Below, one piece after another: positions 1 to 10,326 of a DNA stretch of 64,000 bases; position 1 is the first letter of the stretch; every line of letters starts with the position of its first letter. The DNA lies in contig JAJFHS010000041.1 in assembly GCA_021775475.1 (NCBI GenBank), positions 62,001-126,000 on the forward strand, read 5' to 3'. The translations under genes were made by a program, and so were the position numbers. This DNA is from Hyphomicrobiales bacterium (GTDB taxonomy: Bacteria; Pseudomonadota; Alphaproteobacteria; Rhizobiales; JAJFHR01). The notes under the pieces are model-generated. The model did no database searches and was not told the origin of the DNA. It saw nothing but the letters and a program-made list of their open reading frames with translations.

Positions 1-2
1 TG

Positions 3-296
3 CCGATGATTAATGAAGCGATCTATACGCTGTATGAAGGTGTGGGCACGGTTGAAGCCATTGATACGGCTTTGCGGCTGGGTGCCAATCACCCGATGGG
101 TCCGTTGCAACTTGCCGATTTCATCGGGCTGGATACGTGCCTGTCAATCATGCAGGTGTTGTATGAAGGCCTTGCAGATACGAAATATCGCCCGTGTCCG
201 TTGCTGGTGAAATATGTGGAAGCTGGTTGGCTGGGGCGCAAAACCGGACGCGGCTTTTATGATTATCGCGGCGACACTCCGGTGCCGACACGTTAG
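3..296 (+). CDS. 3-hydroxyacyl-CoA / 3-hydroxybutyryl-CoA dehydrogenase, C-terminal part (5' truncated by window edge)
   Basis: Translation ...[45 protein letters not shown]...[11 protein letters not shown] is the conserved C-terminal domain of HbdA/PaaH-type dehydrogenases; frame open to the window start. Confidence 0.93.
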   Translation, partial: PMINEAIYTLYEGVGTVEAIDTALRLGANHPMGPLQLADFIGLDTCLSIMQVLYEGLADTKYRPCPLLVKYVEAGWLGRKTGRGFYDYRGDTPVPTR

Positions 297-308
297 GATC
301 TGGCGGCG

Positions 309-683
309 ATGATAGATCATGTATCCATAGAAGTTTCTGATCTGTCTGCAAGCACCCGGTTTTACGAACGCCTGCTCAAGCCCCTCAGTATGCACATTGT
401 GACCGAACAATCGGACACGGTCGGCTTTGGCAAAAAATACTCCGAATTCTGGATCAACCTGCGCAAAGATATGCCTGAGATTTCCACCACCTCAGGCGCA
501 CATGTTTGCCTGCGTGCACCCGATACAGCCGCCGTCGATGAATTTTACACTATAGCCCTGGAATTTGGCGGTGATGATGACGGCAAACCCGCCCTGCGCC
601 CGCACTATACCCACAACTACTATGCCGCCTTCATCCGCGACCCCGACGGCAACCGCATAGAGGCTGTGACGTTTGTTGAGTGA
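309..683 (+). CDS. VOC/glyoxalase-family protein
   Basis: MIDHVSIEVSDLSASTRFYERLLKPL...AAFIRDPDGNRIEAV: typical VOC-fold start and end motifs. Confidence 0.88.
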   Translation: MIDHVSIEVSDLSASTRFYERLLKPLSMHIVTEQSDTVGFGKKYSEFWINLRKDMPEISTTSGAHVCLRAPDTAAVDEFYTIALEFGGDDDGKPALRPHYTHNYYAAFIRDPDGNRIEAVTFVE

Positions 684-691
684 AGGCGGTT

Positions 692-1603
692 TTAGTCGAG
701 TTTTTCGTTTTCACTCCACTCAACGATGGCCAGTTCCACCAACCAGTCCGCGACAATTTTGCTTAAACGCTGGCCTTTTGTTCCTCGCCGGTGGCGCAGA
801 TAATAATCAGCGTGCAGGTGCAGGGGTTGATTGAACACTTCCATCAATTCACCCGAACGCAACAGGCGGTCAATGAACGGTCGCCTGCCCAGCATGATGC
901 CGTCACCGCGCTGGGTGGCTTCCATGGCAATTAATGAGCTGTCGACCGAAAATCCCGATGGAACGGTGATTGTGTCGAGCCCATGGCGGCGGAACCAGCG
1001 GTGCCAGTCATCATCATAGCCGACAGTATCTATCAGCTCGAAGGATAATAAATCAGCCGCAACCACTGGCCGTGCTCTATTGACAAAGGCTTTGGGGGAG
1101 CACACAGGAGTGATGGTTGTTGTCAGTAACCTGACAGCGTGGGGATCGGGTTCCGTCTCATTTAAAATTACAATTTCCAGCTCTGCACCGGTGGATTTTA
1201 TCTCGCCGTGGTCTTGATCAAGTGTTCGAATGCGCAGATCAATATCAGGATGTTGTTTGCGAAACTCGCCCAGATGAGGGGCCAGCCACAAGGCGGCAAT
1301 GCTGGATGTGCAGCGCAGGGTGACAACCTGATGGGGCCGGTCGGGAAACAGGTTGTCTGTGATTGCATCGAGACGGTCAAGGGCTTCATGCACACCATAG
1401 AGATAGGCCTGCCCTGAATTACTCATCGACAATCGGCGATGATGCCTGACAAATAACGGTGTGCCCAGATAAGCCTCAAGCTGGCGTATCTGCTGGCTGA
1501 CGGCGGCTTGCGAAATATTCAGTTCTTGCGCTGCCAGCGAAAAACTCAAAAACCGACCAGCGGCTTCAAAGGTCCGCAGGATATTTAAACGTGGACGTTT
1601 CAT
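692..1603 (-). CDS. LysR-family transcriptional regulator (GcvA-like)
   Basis: N-terminal HTH 'LNILRTFEAAGRFLSFSLAAQELNISQAAVSQQIRQLEAYLGTPLFVRHHRRLSMS'; divergent from the MttB-family gene. Confidence 0.93.
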   Translation of the reverse strand: MKRPRLNILRTFEAAGRFLSFSLAAQELNISQAAVSQQIRQLEAYLGTPLFVRHHRRLSMSNSGQAYLYGVHEALDRLDAITDNLFPDRPHQVVTLRCTSSIAALWLAPHLGEFRKQHPDIDLRIRTLDQDHGEIKSTGAELEIVILNETEPDPHAVRLLTTTITPVCSPKAFVNRARPVVAADLLSFELIDTVGYDDDWHRWFRRHGLDTITVPSGFSVDSSLIAMEATQRGDGIMLGRRPFIDRLLRSGELMEVFNQPLHLHADYYLRHRRGTKGQRLSKIVADWLVELAIVEWSENEKLD

Positions 1604-1615
1604 ACAATCGTTTCA

Positions 1616-1632
1616 CATAAGTATAACTTATG
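1616..1632. promoter_or_regulatory. Candidate LysR operator CATAAGT-ATA-ACTTATG (contains T-N11-A)
   Basis: Dyad with 7-bp arms and 3-nt centre, 13 bp upstream of the LysR start in the divergent intergenic region. Confidence 0.5.
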
Positions 1633-1709
1633 CAATATGGCAGATTTAATTGTTTGAGACAAGCTGTCGTGCTGTCTAGTGTTGGCGCAGTTGAAATACC
1701 TTTCAGGCG

Positions 1710-3229
1710 GTGGCACCGATGAATTTTTTCTCCTTCCTGAGCGATGATGAAATCGCTTATGTGCATGAAGCCTCACTTGAAATCCTGGCCGAGACCGGCT
1801 TGCTGGTGCGTAACGAAAAAGCGCGCAAGCGATTTACTGAACATGGTGCACACGTTGACCATGACACCGAGATGGTGCGTATTCCTGCAGCCGTCGTCGA
1901 AAAATACCGCTCCATGGTGCCGCCAACGATTACGCTGCGCGGTCGCGATCACGCCTATGATATTACTTTCCCGCGCAAACTTCCGGTCATTGCCACGGCA
2001 AGTTCGGCACCTGATATTGTTGATCCGGTAAGTGGCATTACCCGACGCTCTACCTCTGACGACATTGCGCGTATTGCTCATGTGGTCAATGAGCTTGATG
2101 GCTTTGATCTTTTTTCAATTTCAACCCTGGCTGATGATGCGCCAAAAGATCAGTTTTCCCTGACACGCTTCTACGCTGCCCTGAAAAACTGTGTCAAACC
2201 CGTTCGCACCTCGGTTTACAGTGTGCGCGAAGCCCAACAGGTCATCAGGTTGGGTGAGCTGATTGCCGGATCAAAACAGGCATTTTGGGAACGGCCGTTC
2301 ATTAATTTTGGCTATTGCGCCATTGTCTCGCCGCTGACCATGGATTTTGACAGCACCGAAACCTTAATGTATTTCGCCGAAAACGCATAACCGCCTATGG
2401 CACAGTGGCACCGATGGGGGGGTTGAGCACACCTTTATCCCTGCCCGGCATGTTGACGATCATGAATGCCGAATGGCTGGCAGCGGCCACTTTGGCGCAG
2501 ATGTCAAAAGTCGGCACAGAACAGATATATAATTTTCTGCCAGTGTTTGCCGACATGCGCGATGGTGCTTATGCGCCCGGTGCGATTGAAATTGGCATGA
2601 TGAACTCGGCTGTGTGTCAGATGGCACGATTTTATAATGTGCCCGCCGGGGGATATCTCGGCCTGACAAACTCTAAAATCGCTGACGCGCAATCAGGCTT
2701 TGAAAAAGGTATGTCACCGCTGATGGGGGCGCTATCGGGCGTTGATTTCATTGTCATGGGCGGACTTCAGGATGCTTTGATGTCATTTGATTTTGGCCAG
2801 CTGTGCATCGACAATGAAATTGCCTTGATGCTTAAACAGGTGCGTTCAGGATTTGGTTTTTCAAAGGAAAGCGTATCCTTGCAGGAAATCAAGGACACCG
2901 GACCTGCGGGCATGTTTGGCGGTAATCCGGCAACGCTTGAACGCATGCATGATGCAACCTTCATGTCGGAACTGGCGGATCGAAAGCTGCGCGAGCAATG
3001 GATGCTCGAAGGGGCATCAACCATCCACCAGCGCGGGTTGAACAAAGCATTGAAAATCCTTTCAACACCAAATTCAATCGCACTTGATCTTGATATTGAT
3101 GCGCGTATCCGGGCAGAGTTTAGTGGCATGGTGGCTGGTGATTCAGTGTTGCCTGAGGGTTGGACACATTTTGAAGACGGCACCAGCGGTGAGAAACGAA
3201 AACGCCGTGTCAACCGGCGACGCGCATAG
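1710..3229 (+). pseudogene. Trimethylamine/betaine methyltransferase (MttB-superfamily, non-Pyl) interrupted by a single-base frameshift at about 2385
   Basis: ORF 1710-2390 (N-terminal half, ends ...LMYFAENA*) and ORF 2405-3229 (VAPMGGLSTPLSLPGMLTIMNAEWLAA...) are consecutive parts of one MttB-family protein in different frames; adding one G (AACGCATAACC to AACGGCATAACC) gives AENGITAYGTVAPMGG. Confidence 0.85.
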
Positions 3230-3243
3230 AAAAAGGAATAAAA

Positions 3244-5661
3244 ATGGCAACTCCCTTCCCGACATCCGCCCGCATTGTGATTATCGGTGGTGGCGTAATC
3301 GGCACCTCAATCGCCTTTCATCTGGCGCGCGCTGGTGAAAAAGATGTGGTGTTACTGGAAAAAGCCAGCCTCACCGAAGGCTGCACCTGGCATGCAGCGG
3401 GACTTGTGGGACAATTCAGATCCCAGCAAAACCTGATGAGCCTGATGAATGACAGTGTCAGATTATATGACACATTGGAGCAAGAAACCGGACAGGACCC
3501 CGGTTGGCGCAAGGTCGGCAGCCTCAGGTTGGCCACCAACCAGGAACGCTGGAAGGAACTGCTGAAATCGCATTCGGCAGCTCAAGCCATCGGCTTTGAG
3601 ATGAATATGCTCAGTGCTGCTGAAGCCCTGGAAAAATTTCCACTGATCGAAAATGACGATGTGGTGGGTGCAGCCTTTATTCCCGATGACGGCCACATTG
3701 ACCCCAACTCGCTCACTCAGGCACTGGCCAAGGGGTTCCGGGCAAATGGCGGGCGCATTTTTGAACGGACCATGGTCACGGAGCTGGTGCGCCAAGGCAA
3801 TCGCATCACACAAGTGATTACTGATCATGGTCCGATTGACACGGAAATTGTTGTTAATGCAGCCGGGTTGTGGGCGCGTCAGGTCGGCTGGATGGCCGGG
3901 GCCGAAATCCCCGCCGGTATTGTTGAGCACCAATATCTGGTGACTGAAAAATCCGACCTTATCCCAGACAATCTGCCCGCGTTGCGCGATCCCGATGGCA
4001 ATTATTATGTCAAGCCTGAGCCCGGTGCGCTGGCTATCGGTGGCTGGGAAAGCCGGACGCTGGCGGTTGATGGACAACATGGCTTTGCCTGGGAAAATGA
4101 ACGGTTTTTGTTCGACAGTAATCTTGAGCGCCTTGAGGAGTTTTTTGCACCAGCCCTCAAACGCCTGCCGGTTCTCAGTGAGCTTGGCATCCGCACCATC
4201 ATCAATGGCCCTATTCCGATTTCGCCCGATGGCGAGCCGGTAATGGGACCGGTACCGGGTTTCAGCAATTTTTATGCAGCTTGCGCCTTTACCTCAGGCA
4301 TTGCCGCATCCGGTGGTGCGGGCAAGGCCATGGCCAACTGGATCATGCACGATGATCCCGGCTATGATCTGTGGTCCTTTGACATTCGCCGGTTTGGCGC
4401 CCTGCAGGCGGGGCATAAGTTTTTGCATGATCGCGCGGTTGAGGCTTATGGCAAATACTATCATATCCACTGGCCCGGCGAAGAAATGGAGAGCGCACGC
4501 GGTGTGCGCCGCAGCCCGCTTTATCAGACCCTGAAACAACAAGGTGCGGTGTTTGGTTCAAAATTCGGCTGGGAACGCGCCAACTGGTTTGCCCATGGTG
4601 ATATACCCCAAGTGGACGTGTTGGGCTTCGAGCGACCGCAACAGGACATCACCATTGGCCGCGAACATAAAGCTGCGCGCGAGGCCGTCGTGCTGATTGA
4701 TATGACTTCTTTCACAAAGCTTGAAATCAGCGGACCTGATGCGTGTGAATTCCTGCAATACCTCTGCGTTGCCAATGTAGACAAGGAAATTGGCGGTGGC
4801 ACCTACACTCAATTGTGCAATGAACGCGGCGGCATTGAAGCCGATGTCACTATCATTCGCCGCTCTGAAAACTGCTTCTGGCTGATCACCGGTTCGGGCT
4901 TTGGTGTTCGCGACCGACACTGGATTGAAAGCAACCTTAACCACCGCGTCGAGATACGCGATATCACCTCAGCCTATGGCGTCATAAACCTTGCCGGTCC
5001 TCTGGCGCGCAAAGTGCTTGGAAAAACCTGCGATGATGATGTTGGCCACGAAGCATTCAGTTTTATGACCGCAAAAGACATCCGCATCGGCTATGCCCCG
5101 GCACTGGCCTTTCGCGTCACTTACATCGGCGAATTGGGCTGGGAGCTTTATATCCCAACGGAGTATACGCAGTATGTTTATGAAGTCCTGCAGGAGGCGG
5201 GGGCCGAATATGACATAACAAATATCGGCTACCGAGCCATTGACAGTTTGAGAATGGAGAAAAAATTCCTCGCCTGGGGTGTCGATATCACACCGGATTA
5301 CAACCCCTACGAGGCCGGGTTGCAGTTTTCGATTGACTGGGACAAGGGCAATTTTCTCGGGCGTGAGGCTCTAGCTAAAATCCGCGACGACGGTGTGCAG
5401 CAAAAACTTGTGTGTCTGGCTCTGGAAGACCCTCTACCGGTTTTCGGTGGCGAGGCGATTTTTGTCAACGGCAAGGCCATCGCCCAATCAACCAGCGGCA
5501 ATTTTGGCTACACAATCGGCAAAAGTCTGGTGCTGGCCTATTTGCCGGTGGAATATATGGAGGCAGAAGATTTCACCATCGATGCCTTTGGCAAACGTTG
5601 TACAGCATCATTGATCAAAGGCTGCGCTTATGATCCCGGGCGGCAAAAAATACTGTGTTGA
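3244..5661 (+). CDS. FAD-dependent oxidoreductase with C-terminal GcvT-like domain (dimethylglycine/sarcosine dehydrogenase-like)
   Basis: 805 aa; Rossmann motif RIVIIGGGVIGTSIAFHLARAGEKDVVLLEK and HAAGLVGQFR followed by C-terminal aminomethyltransferase domain (GYRAIDSLRMEKKFLAWGVDITPDYNPYEAGL). Confidence 0.92.
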   Translation: MATPFPTSARIVIIGGGVIGTSIAFHLARAGEKDVVLLEKASLTEGCTWHAAGLVGQFRSQQNLMSLMNDSVRLYDTLEQETGQDPGWRKVGSLRLATNQERWKELLKSHSAAQAIGFEMNMLSAAEALEKFPLIENDDVVGAAFIPDDGHIDPNSLTQALAKGFRANGGRIFERTMVTELVRQGNRITQVITDHGPIDTEIVVNAAGLWARQVGWMAGAEIPAGIVEHQYLVTEKSDLIPDNLPALRDPDGNYYVKPEPGALAIGGWESRTLAVDGQHGFAWENERFLFDSNLERLEEFFAPALKRLPVLSELGIRTIINGPIPISPDGEPVMGPVPGFSNFYAACAFTSGIAASGGAGKAMANWIMHDDPGYDLWSFDIRRFGALQAGHKFLHDRAVEAYGKYYHIHWPGEEMESARGVRRSPLYQTLKQQGAVFGSKFGWERANWFAHGDIPQVDVLGFERPQQDITIGREHKAAREAVVLIDMTSFTKLEISGPDACEFLQYLCVANVDKEIGGGTYTQLCNERGGIEADVTIIRRSENCFWLITGSGFGVRDRHWIESNLNHRVEIRDITSAYGVINLAGPLARKVLGKTCDDDVGHEAFSFMTAKDIRIGYAPALAFRVTYIGELGWELYIPTEYTQYVYEVLQEAGAEYDITNIGYRAIDSLRMEKKFLAWGVDITPDYNPYEAGLQFSIDWDKGNFLGREALAKIRDDGVQQKLVCLALEDPLPVFGGEAIFVNGKAIAQSTSGNFGYTIGKSLVLAYLPVEYMEAEDFTIDAFGKRCTASLIKGCAYDPGRQKILC

Positions 5662-5726
5662 AATTAACTACACCGGCTAATAGCGTCTGAACTCTTAACC
5701 TTATTGCCCATACAGGATCAGCAGAA

Positions 5727-6503
5727 ATGTCAGTACAATTTTACGACCGGCAGAAGGCAGAACAGCAGGAACGTATTGCTGCAAAGCCGGATATGAAGGT
5801 GCAGCGCGATACTGTGTTGAAACTTCTCGGCCTGAAAACAGGCGACAGCGTCCTCGATGTGGGATCAGGAAGCGGTATTTTTGCCAGAGAGATGTTTGAA
5901 GTCGTGGGAGATAGCGGCCACGTATGCGGTATTGATAGCTCCAGTCCAATGATTGAGATTGTGAAAAAAAACTGTCCTGAGGGAGTATTCCTGCAAGGCG
6001 ATGCCACAGCTTTACCGCTCGAAGATGCCAGCTTTGATTTTGTCACCACCAGTCAGCTCTTGTGTTTTATTGCCGATGTGGAACAGGCTGTCTGTGAGCT
6101 TTATCGGGCCCTGAAACCGGGAGGGCGCGTGGTTATCCTCGATAGCGACTGGGCATCGCTTGTCTGGAATTGTAATGATCAGGCACTTATGGATCGTGCC
6201 ATCAAATTGCTCGCCAGTCCCTACGCTAATTCGCATGTACCACGCACACTGTCGCGCCACCTGAAGGCCGCAGGTTTCAACGTGACAGACCGCCAGACCC
6301 TCACAATTCTTAACTGGGAACCCGATCCCGAAAGCTATTCGCAACATACAACCGAATTCATCAAGACGATGATGGAAACGTCGACAGAATTTACCAGCGA
6401 TGATTGGGAAACATGGATTGCCGACCAAAATGCCATCATCTCATCAGGTGACTATATGTTTTCCCTCAACCGCTACATTTTTTGCGCAACCAAACCGCGG
6501 TGA
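5727..6503 (+). CDS. Class I SAM-dependent methyltransferase
   Basis: Motif I 'DSVLDVGSGSGIFAREM', 'LKPGGRVVILDSDW'. Confidence 0.88.
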   Translation: MSVQFYDRQKAEQQERIAAKPDMKVQRDTVLKLLGLKTGDSVLDVGSGSGIFAREMFEVVGDSGHVCGIDSSSPMIEIVKKNCPEGVFLQGDATALPLEDASFDFVTTSQLLCFIADVEQAVCELYRALKPGGRVVILDSDWASLVWNCNDQALMDRAIKLLASPYANSHVPRTLSRHLKAAGFNVTDRQTLTILNWEPDPESYSQHTTEFIKTMMETSTEFTSDDWETWIADQNAIISSGDYMFSLNRYIFCATKPR

Positions 6504-6578
6504 GCAACTGCAATCAATATCACACCTGCCCGCCCCTTATCCGGCGGCGAAGCCGTCGGATGTGGAGTTTGAAGCGAT

Positions 6579-7244
6579 CTATTGCACGCCAGCGCTCATC
6601 AGTTTGCCGCGCAAGGCTGCTGTAATCAGGGCTTTGGCCTGATTGGAATTCCATTCAGCCGGGCCGATCATGCGGCCGAGTTCTTTGCCGTCGCGATCAA
6701 TCAGGATGGTTGTCGGCATGCCGAAAACATCGGCTTCACGGGTAATTTTGGCTGTTTTATCGATGTAGAGTTTGAGATCTTTAACTTTTATTTCGTCAAG
6801 AAACGCCTGGGCAACTTCGGCACCTTTGCGATCAATGCTGACTGCAACAACTTCGAATTCATCGCCACCCATGGCCGCCTGCAACTCATCGAGATCCGGC
6901 ATTTCGCGGCGACAGGGCGCACACCAGGTGGCCCACAGGTTGAGCAACACTACTTTGCCGCGCCAATCGCTCAACGACAGGTCATTGCCGTTAGCGTCTT
7001 TAAATTTTACATCAGCAAATTCTTTGGGCTTCTTGGCAACCACGAAAGTTATCATGGTACCGGTGCTGAAGGGATTGACACCAGCCTGTTTTATCGTCGA
7101 TCCCTTGAGTTGGAAAGCGCTCGAACCATTGCCATCACCACCCTTTTTACCGTATACCCCTGCATCAAGAGAAATTGCGGCAAACATTGCCATGACGGCA
7201 GCAACAACAATGGTGGTTTTTTTAATTTTCAGCGATTTCTTCAT
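6579..7244 (-). CDS. TlpA-family disulfide reductase (thioredoxin-like)
   Basis: N-terminal signal/anchor, 'GKVVLLNLWATWCAPCRREMPDLDELQ' WCxxC motif. Confidence 0.93.
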   Translation of the reverse strand: MKKSLKIKKTTIVVAAVMAMFAAISLDAGVYGKKGGDGNGSSAFQLKGSTIKQAGVNPFSTGTMITFVVAKKPKEFADVKFKDANGNDLSLSDWRGKVVLLNLWATWCAPCRREMPDLDELQAAMGGDEFEVVAVSIDRKGAEVAQAFLDEIKVKDLKLYIDKTAKITREADVFGMPTTILIDRDGKELGRMIGPAEWNSNQAKALITAALRGKLMSAGVQ

Positions 7245-7285
7245 AAATACAACTCTAATTCAAACAGCCCATCAGGAACAGATCA

Positions 7286-8683
7286 ATGAGCAACAAGATG
7301 TGGGGCAGCCGGTTTTCAAGCGGGCCCGATGCCATTATGGAAGACATAAACGCCTCGATAGATTTCGACAAGCGTTTATATGCCCAGGATATCCTGGGCT
7401 CCAAAGTTCATTGCCAGATGCTGGTGGCAACCGGCATCATAAGTAGTGAAGATGGCGAAAAAATTACTCACGGTCTAGACACTATTTTGTCAGAAATGGA
7501 GGCTGGGAAATTTGAGTTTTCGCGCGCCCTTGAAGATATTCATATGAATGTGGAATCGCGTCTGGCCGAACTTGTTGGCGATGCTGCCGGCAGGTTGCAT
7601 ACGGCGCGCTCGCGCAATGATCAGATCGCACTCGATTTCAGATTGTATGTGCGCGATACTGCCCTTGAGTTTGAAAATGCTCTGCAAGACCTGCAACTGG
7701 CGCTGGCACAAAAAGCACTTGAATTCAATGATGCCCTGATGCCAGGCTTTACCCACCTGCAAACAGCTCAGCCAATCACTTTCGGTCATCATTGCCTGGC
7801 TTATGTGGAAATGTTTGGCCGTGACTGTAGTCGTATGCGTGATGCGCGCTTGCGCATGAACGAATGTCCATTGGGAGCAGCAGCACTGGCGGGAACTTCC
7901 TTTCCCATCGATCGTCACATGACGGCCAGGGAAATGAAATTTGACCATCCCATGGCCAATTCCATGGATGCGGTAGCCAGCCGCGATTTTGTACTGGAAC
8001 TGTTGAGTGCATCAGCCATCACGGCCATCAACCTGTCGCGACTGGCCGAGGAAATTGTTATCTGGTGCAGTGCGCCGTTCAAATTTGTGAAACTCTCTGA
8101 CAAGTTTTCCACCGGCTCTTCCATCATGCCGCAAAAGCGTAATCCTGATGCAGCCGAACTGGTGCGGGCAAAAGTCGGTCGCATTGTTGGTGCATTGACC
8201 AGCCTGCTGATTGTCATGAAGGGCCTGCCGCTGACGTATTCCAAAGACATGCAGGAAGATAAAGAACAGGCGTTTGATGCCTTTGACAGCCTGGGCCTGG
8301 GACTGGCGGCGATGGCGGGAATGATAAGGGATCTGGAGCCACAGGTTGATAATATGGAAAAATACGCGGCAAGCGATTTTTCCACCGCGACCGATCTTGC
8401 CGACTGGCTGGTGCGCGTTGCTGATTTACCTTTTCGCCAGGCCCATCATGTTACCGGGCAACTGGTGGCACTGGCCAGCGCGCGCAATATCACTCTGGAT
8501 GAAATACCGCTGGCAGATATGACAAAGGTCGAGGCGCGTATTTCACAGGAAATTTATGATGTGCTGAGTGCAAAAAATTCCATCAACTCACGCACCAGTT
8601 ACGGTGGTACAGCACCCGATAATGTCAAACAGCAGGCGTTAAGATGGCTTGACATTTTGCAGTCAAACAAAGAAGTTCCTTGA
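7286..8683 (+). CDS. argH: Argininosuccinate lyase
   Basis: '[27 protein letters not shown]', signature '[12 protein letters not shown]'. Confidence 0.98.
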   Translation: MSNKMWGSRFSSGPDAIMEDINASIDFDKRLYAQDILGSKVHCQMLVATGIISSEDGEKITHGLDTILSEMEAGKFEFSRALEDIHMNVESRLAELVGDAAGRLHTARSRNDQIALDFRLYVRDTALEFENALQDLQLALAQKALEFNDALMPGFTHLQTAQPITFGHHCLAYVEMFGRDCSRMRDARLRMNECPLGAAALAGTSFPIDRHMTAREMKFDHPMANSMDAVASRDFVLELLSASAITAINLSRLAEEIVIWCSAPFKFVKLSDKFSTGSSIMPQKRNPDAAELVRAKVGRIVGALTSLLIVMKGLPLTYSKDMQEDKEQAFDAFDSLGLGLAAMAGMIRDLEPQVDNMEKYAASDFSTATDLADWLVRVADLPFRQAHHVTGQLVALASARNITLDEIPLADMTKVEARISQEIYDVLSAKNSINSRTSYGGTAPDNVKQQALRWLDILQSNKEVP

Positions 8684-8750
8684 GAACCGGCACGACAGTG
8701 TAGTATGGATTATGGGTGTTGGCCAAAATCGCATGGTGGAGTTGAACTTG

Positions 8751-8927
8751 ATGTCCAATGTTAAAATTGCAATCGTTGCCGTCATGGTATCAATGCTCTT
8801 TGTGGGTGCCTGTGGCCGCCGCGGTGATCTTCAACCCCCGCCGGTTGCCGACAATGAAGACAATCCTGAAAAAGTTGAACAAAATACCTATTCTGGAAAA
8901 ACGTTCATTCTTGACCCGTTGATTTAA
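8751..8927 (+). CDS. lptM: Small lipoprotein, LptM/YifL-like
   Basis: MSNVKIAIVAVMVSMLFVGACGRRGDLQPPP: lipobox and CG(x)RGDLxxPP; located immediately upstream of lysA. In-frame ATG at 8751 preferred to 8649. Confidence 0.8.
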   Translation: MSNVKIAIVAVMVSMLFVGACGRRGDLQPPPVADNEDNPEKVEQNTYSGKTFILDPLI

Positions 8928-8936
8928 GTCTGCCTC

Positions 8937-10202
8937 ATGCATCATTTTACCTACAAAAGCGGCATCCTGCATGCTGAAAATACACCTGTGCCGGATATCG
9001 CTGCTCAGGTTGGCACCCCGTTTTATTGTTATTCAACCGCCACTTTAGAGCGCCATTTCAAGGTTTTTGACGAAGCGTTCGGCGATATTGACCATCTGAC
9101 GTGCTATGCCATGAAGGCCAATTCAAATCAGGCGGTGATTAAAACGCTTGGCGATATCGGTGCCGGTATGGATATTGTTTCAGGTGGCGAATTAAAGCGC
9201 GCTCTGGCGGCCGGTATAGCTGCGGAGAAAATTATTTTTTCCGGTGTCGGCAAGACTGAAATTGAAATTTCGGACGCTCTGGAAGCCGGGATATTGTGCT
9301 TTAATGTTGAATCCGAATCTGAACTTCATCTGATCTCGCTGGTGGCTACGGCGACGCGAAAAACCGCCAATATCTCTTTGCGCATCAACCCCGATGTTGA
9401 TGCCAAAACACACGCCAAAATCGCTACCGGCAAGGCCGAAAACAAGTTTGGCATCCCGTGGACGCGGGCGCGCGAGGTCTATGCACTGGCCGCCAGCCTG
9501 CCGGGCATTCAGGTTTGTGGCATCGATCTGCATATCGGCAGTCAGATTGTCGATCTCGAACCTTACCAGCTGGCCTACGAGCGCATTGGCGAGTTGGTAG
9601 AAAATTTGCGCAGCGATGGCCATGATATTCAACATGTGGATCTGGGTGGGGGACTGGGAATTCCCTATCGGCAAGGCGACAATGAACCACCGCTACCGAG
9701 GGAGTACGCCGATGTCATTAAAAAAGCCGTCGGCTCGCTGGGGTGTAAAATCATTACCGAACCGGGTCGTCTTATTGCCGGCAATGCTGGTATTTTGGTG
9801 GCGCGGGTGGTGCATATGAAACATGGTGAGAACAAGCATTTCGCCGTCATTGATGCCGCCATGAATGATCTTTTGCGACCGACATTGTATGAAGCGCACC
9901 ATGAAGTTCTGAGCGTTGTGCAACCTTCAGTCAATGGCTATACGCAGATTGTTGATGTTGTCGGACCGGTGTGCGAGACCGGAGACTATATTGCCACCAA
10001 CAGAGAATTACCGCTCCTCAAACAAAACGACCTGGTCGCCATTATGACAGCGGGCGCTTATGGCGCGGTACAATCAGGAACGTACAATACACGGGCGCTC
10101 ATTCCCGAAGTTCTGGTTAGCGGCGATCAATTCGCTGTTGTTCGCCGGCGCATGGAAGTCAAAGACATTATCGAGCTTGATCAGACCGCACCGTGGCAAT
10201 AG
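8937..10202 (+). CDS. lysA: Diaminopimelate decarboxylase
   Basis: 'YAMKANSNQAVIKTLGDIGAGMDIVSGGEL', 'EPGRLIAGNAG', 'VGPVCETGD'. Confidence 0.98.
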   Translation: MHHFTYKSGILHAENTPVPDIAAQVGTPFYCYSTATLERHFKVFDEAFGDIDHLTCYAMKANSNQAVIKTLGDIGAGMDIVSGGELKRALAAGIAAEKIIFSGVGKTEIEISDALEAGILCFNVESESELHLISLVATATRKTANISLRINPDVDAKTHAKIATGKAENKFGIPWTRAREVYALAASLPGIQVCGIDLHIGSQIVDLEPYQLAYERIGELVENLRSDGHDIQHVDLGGGLGIPYRQGDNEPPLPREYADVIKKAVGSLGCKIITEPGRLIAGNAGILVARVVHMKHGENKHFAVIDAAMNDLLRPTLYEAHHEVLSVVQPSVNGYTQIVDVVGPVCETGDYIATNRELPLLKQNDLVAIMTAGAYGAVQSGTYNTRALIPEVLVSGDQFAVVRRRMEVKDIIELDQTAPWQ

Positions 10203-10326
10203 GCCACAAATCGGTCTAAAAGCCGGTTCATGATACGCTTAAACATTATAACGTATATATGAGGCGTATCTGCCCGGTAATATGGTATGCTGGGTGAAGC
10301 GTCTTGTTTTGAGCTATTGGTGATGG

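Noticed and set aside
2388-2404. Stop inside the MttB-family gene as a pyrrolysine (amber) codon or programmed frameshift
   Set aside because: The stop is TAA, not TAG, and the downstream half is in another frame; no X-XXY-YYZ slippery heptamer is present at GAA AAC GCA. A one-base deletion or sequencing error explains it better.
3463-4080. 205-aa minus-strand ORF inside the FAD/GcvT gene (and many other antisense ORFs, e.g. 42116-42700, 51677-52279, 55349-55882)
   Set aside because: All are antisense to well-supported genes and show no recognisable domain.
6582-7446. Large plus-strand ORFs of 235 and 224 aa overlapping tlpA
   Set aside because: Antisense to a clear TlpA-family gene; low-complexity, non-protein-like composition.
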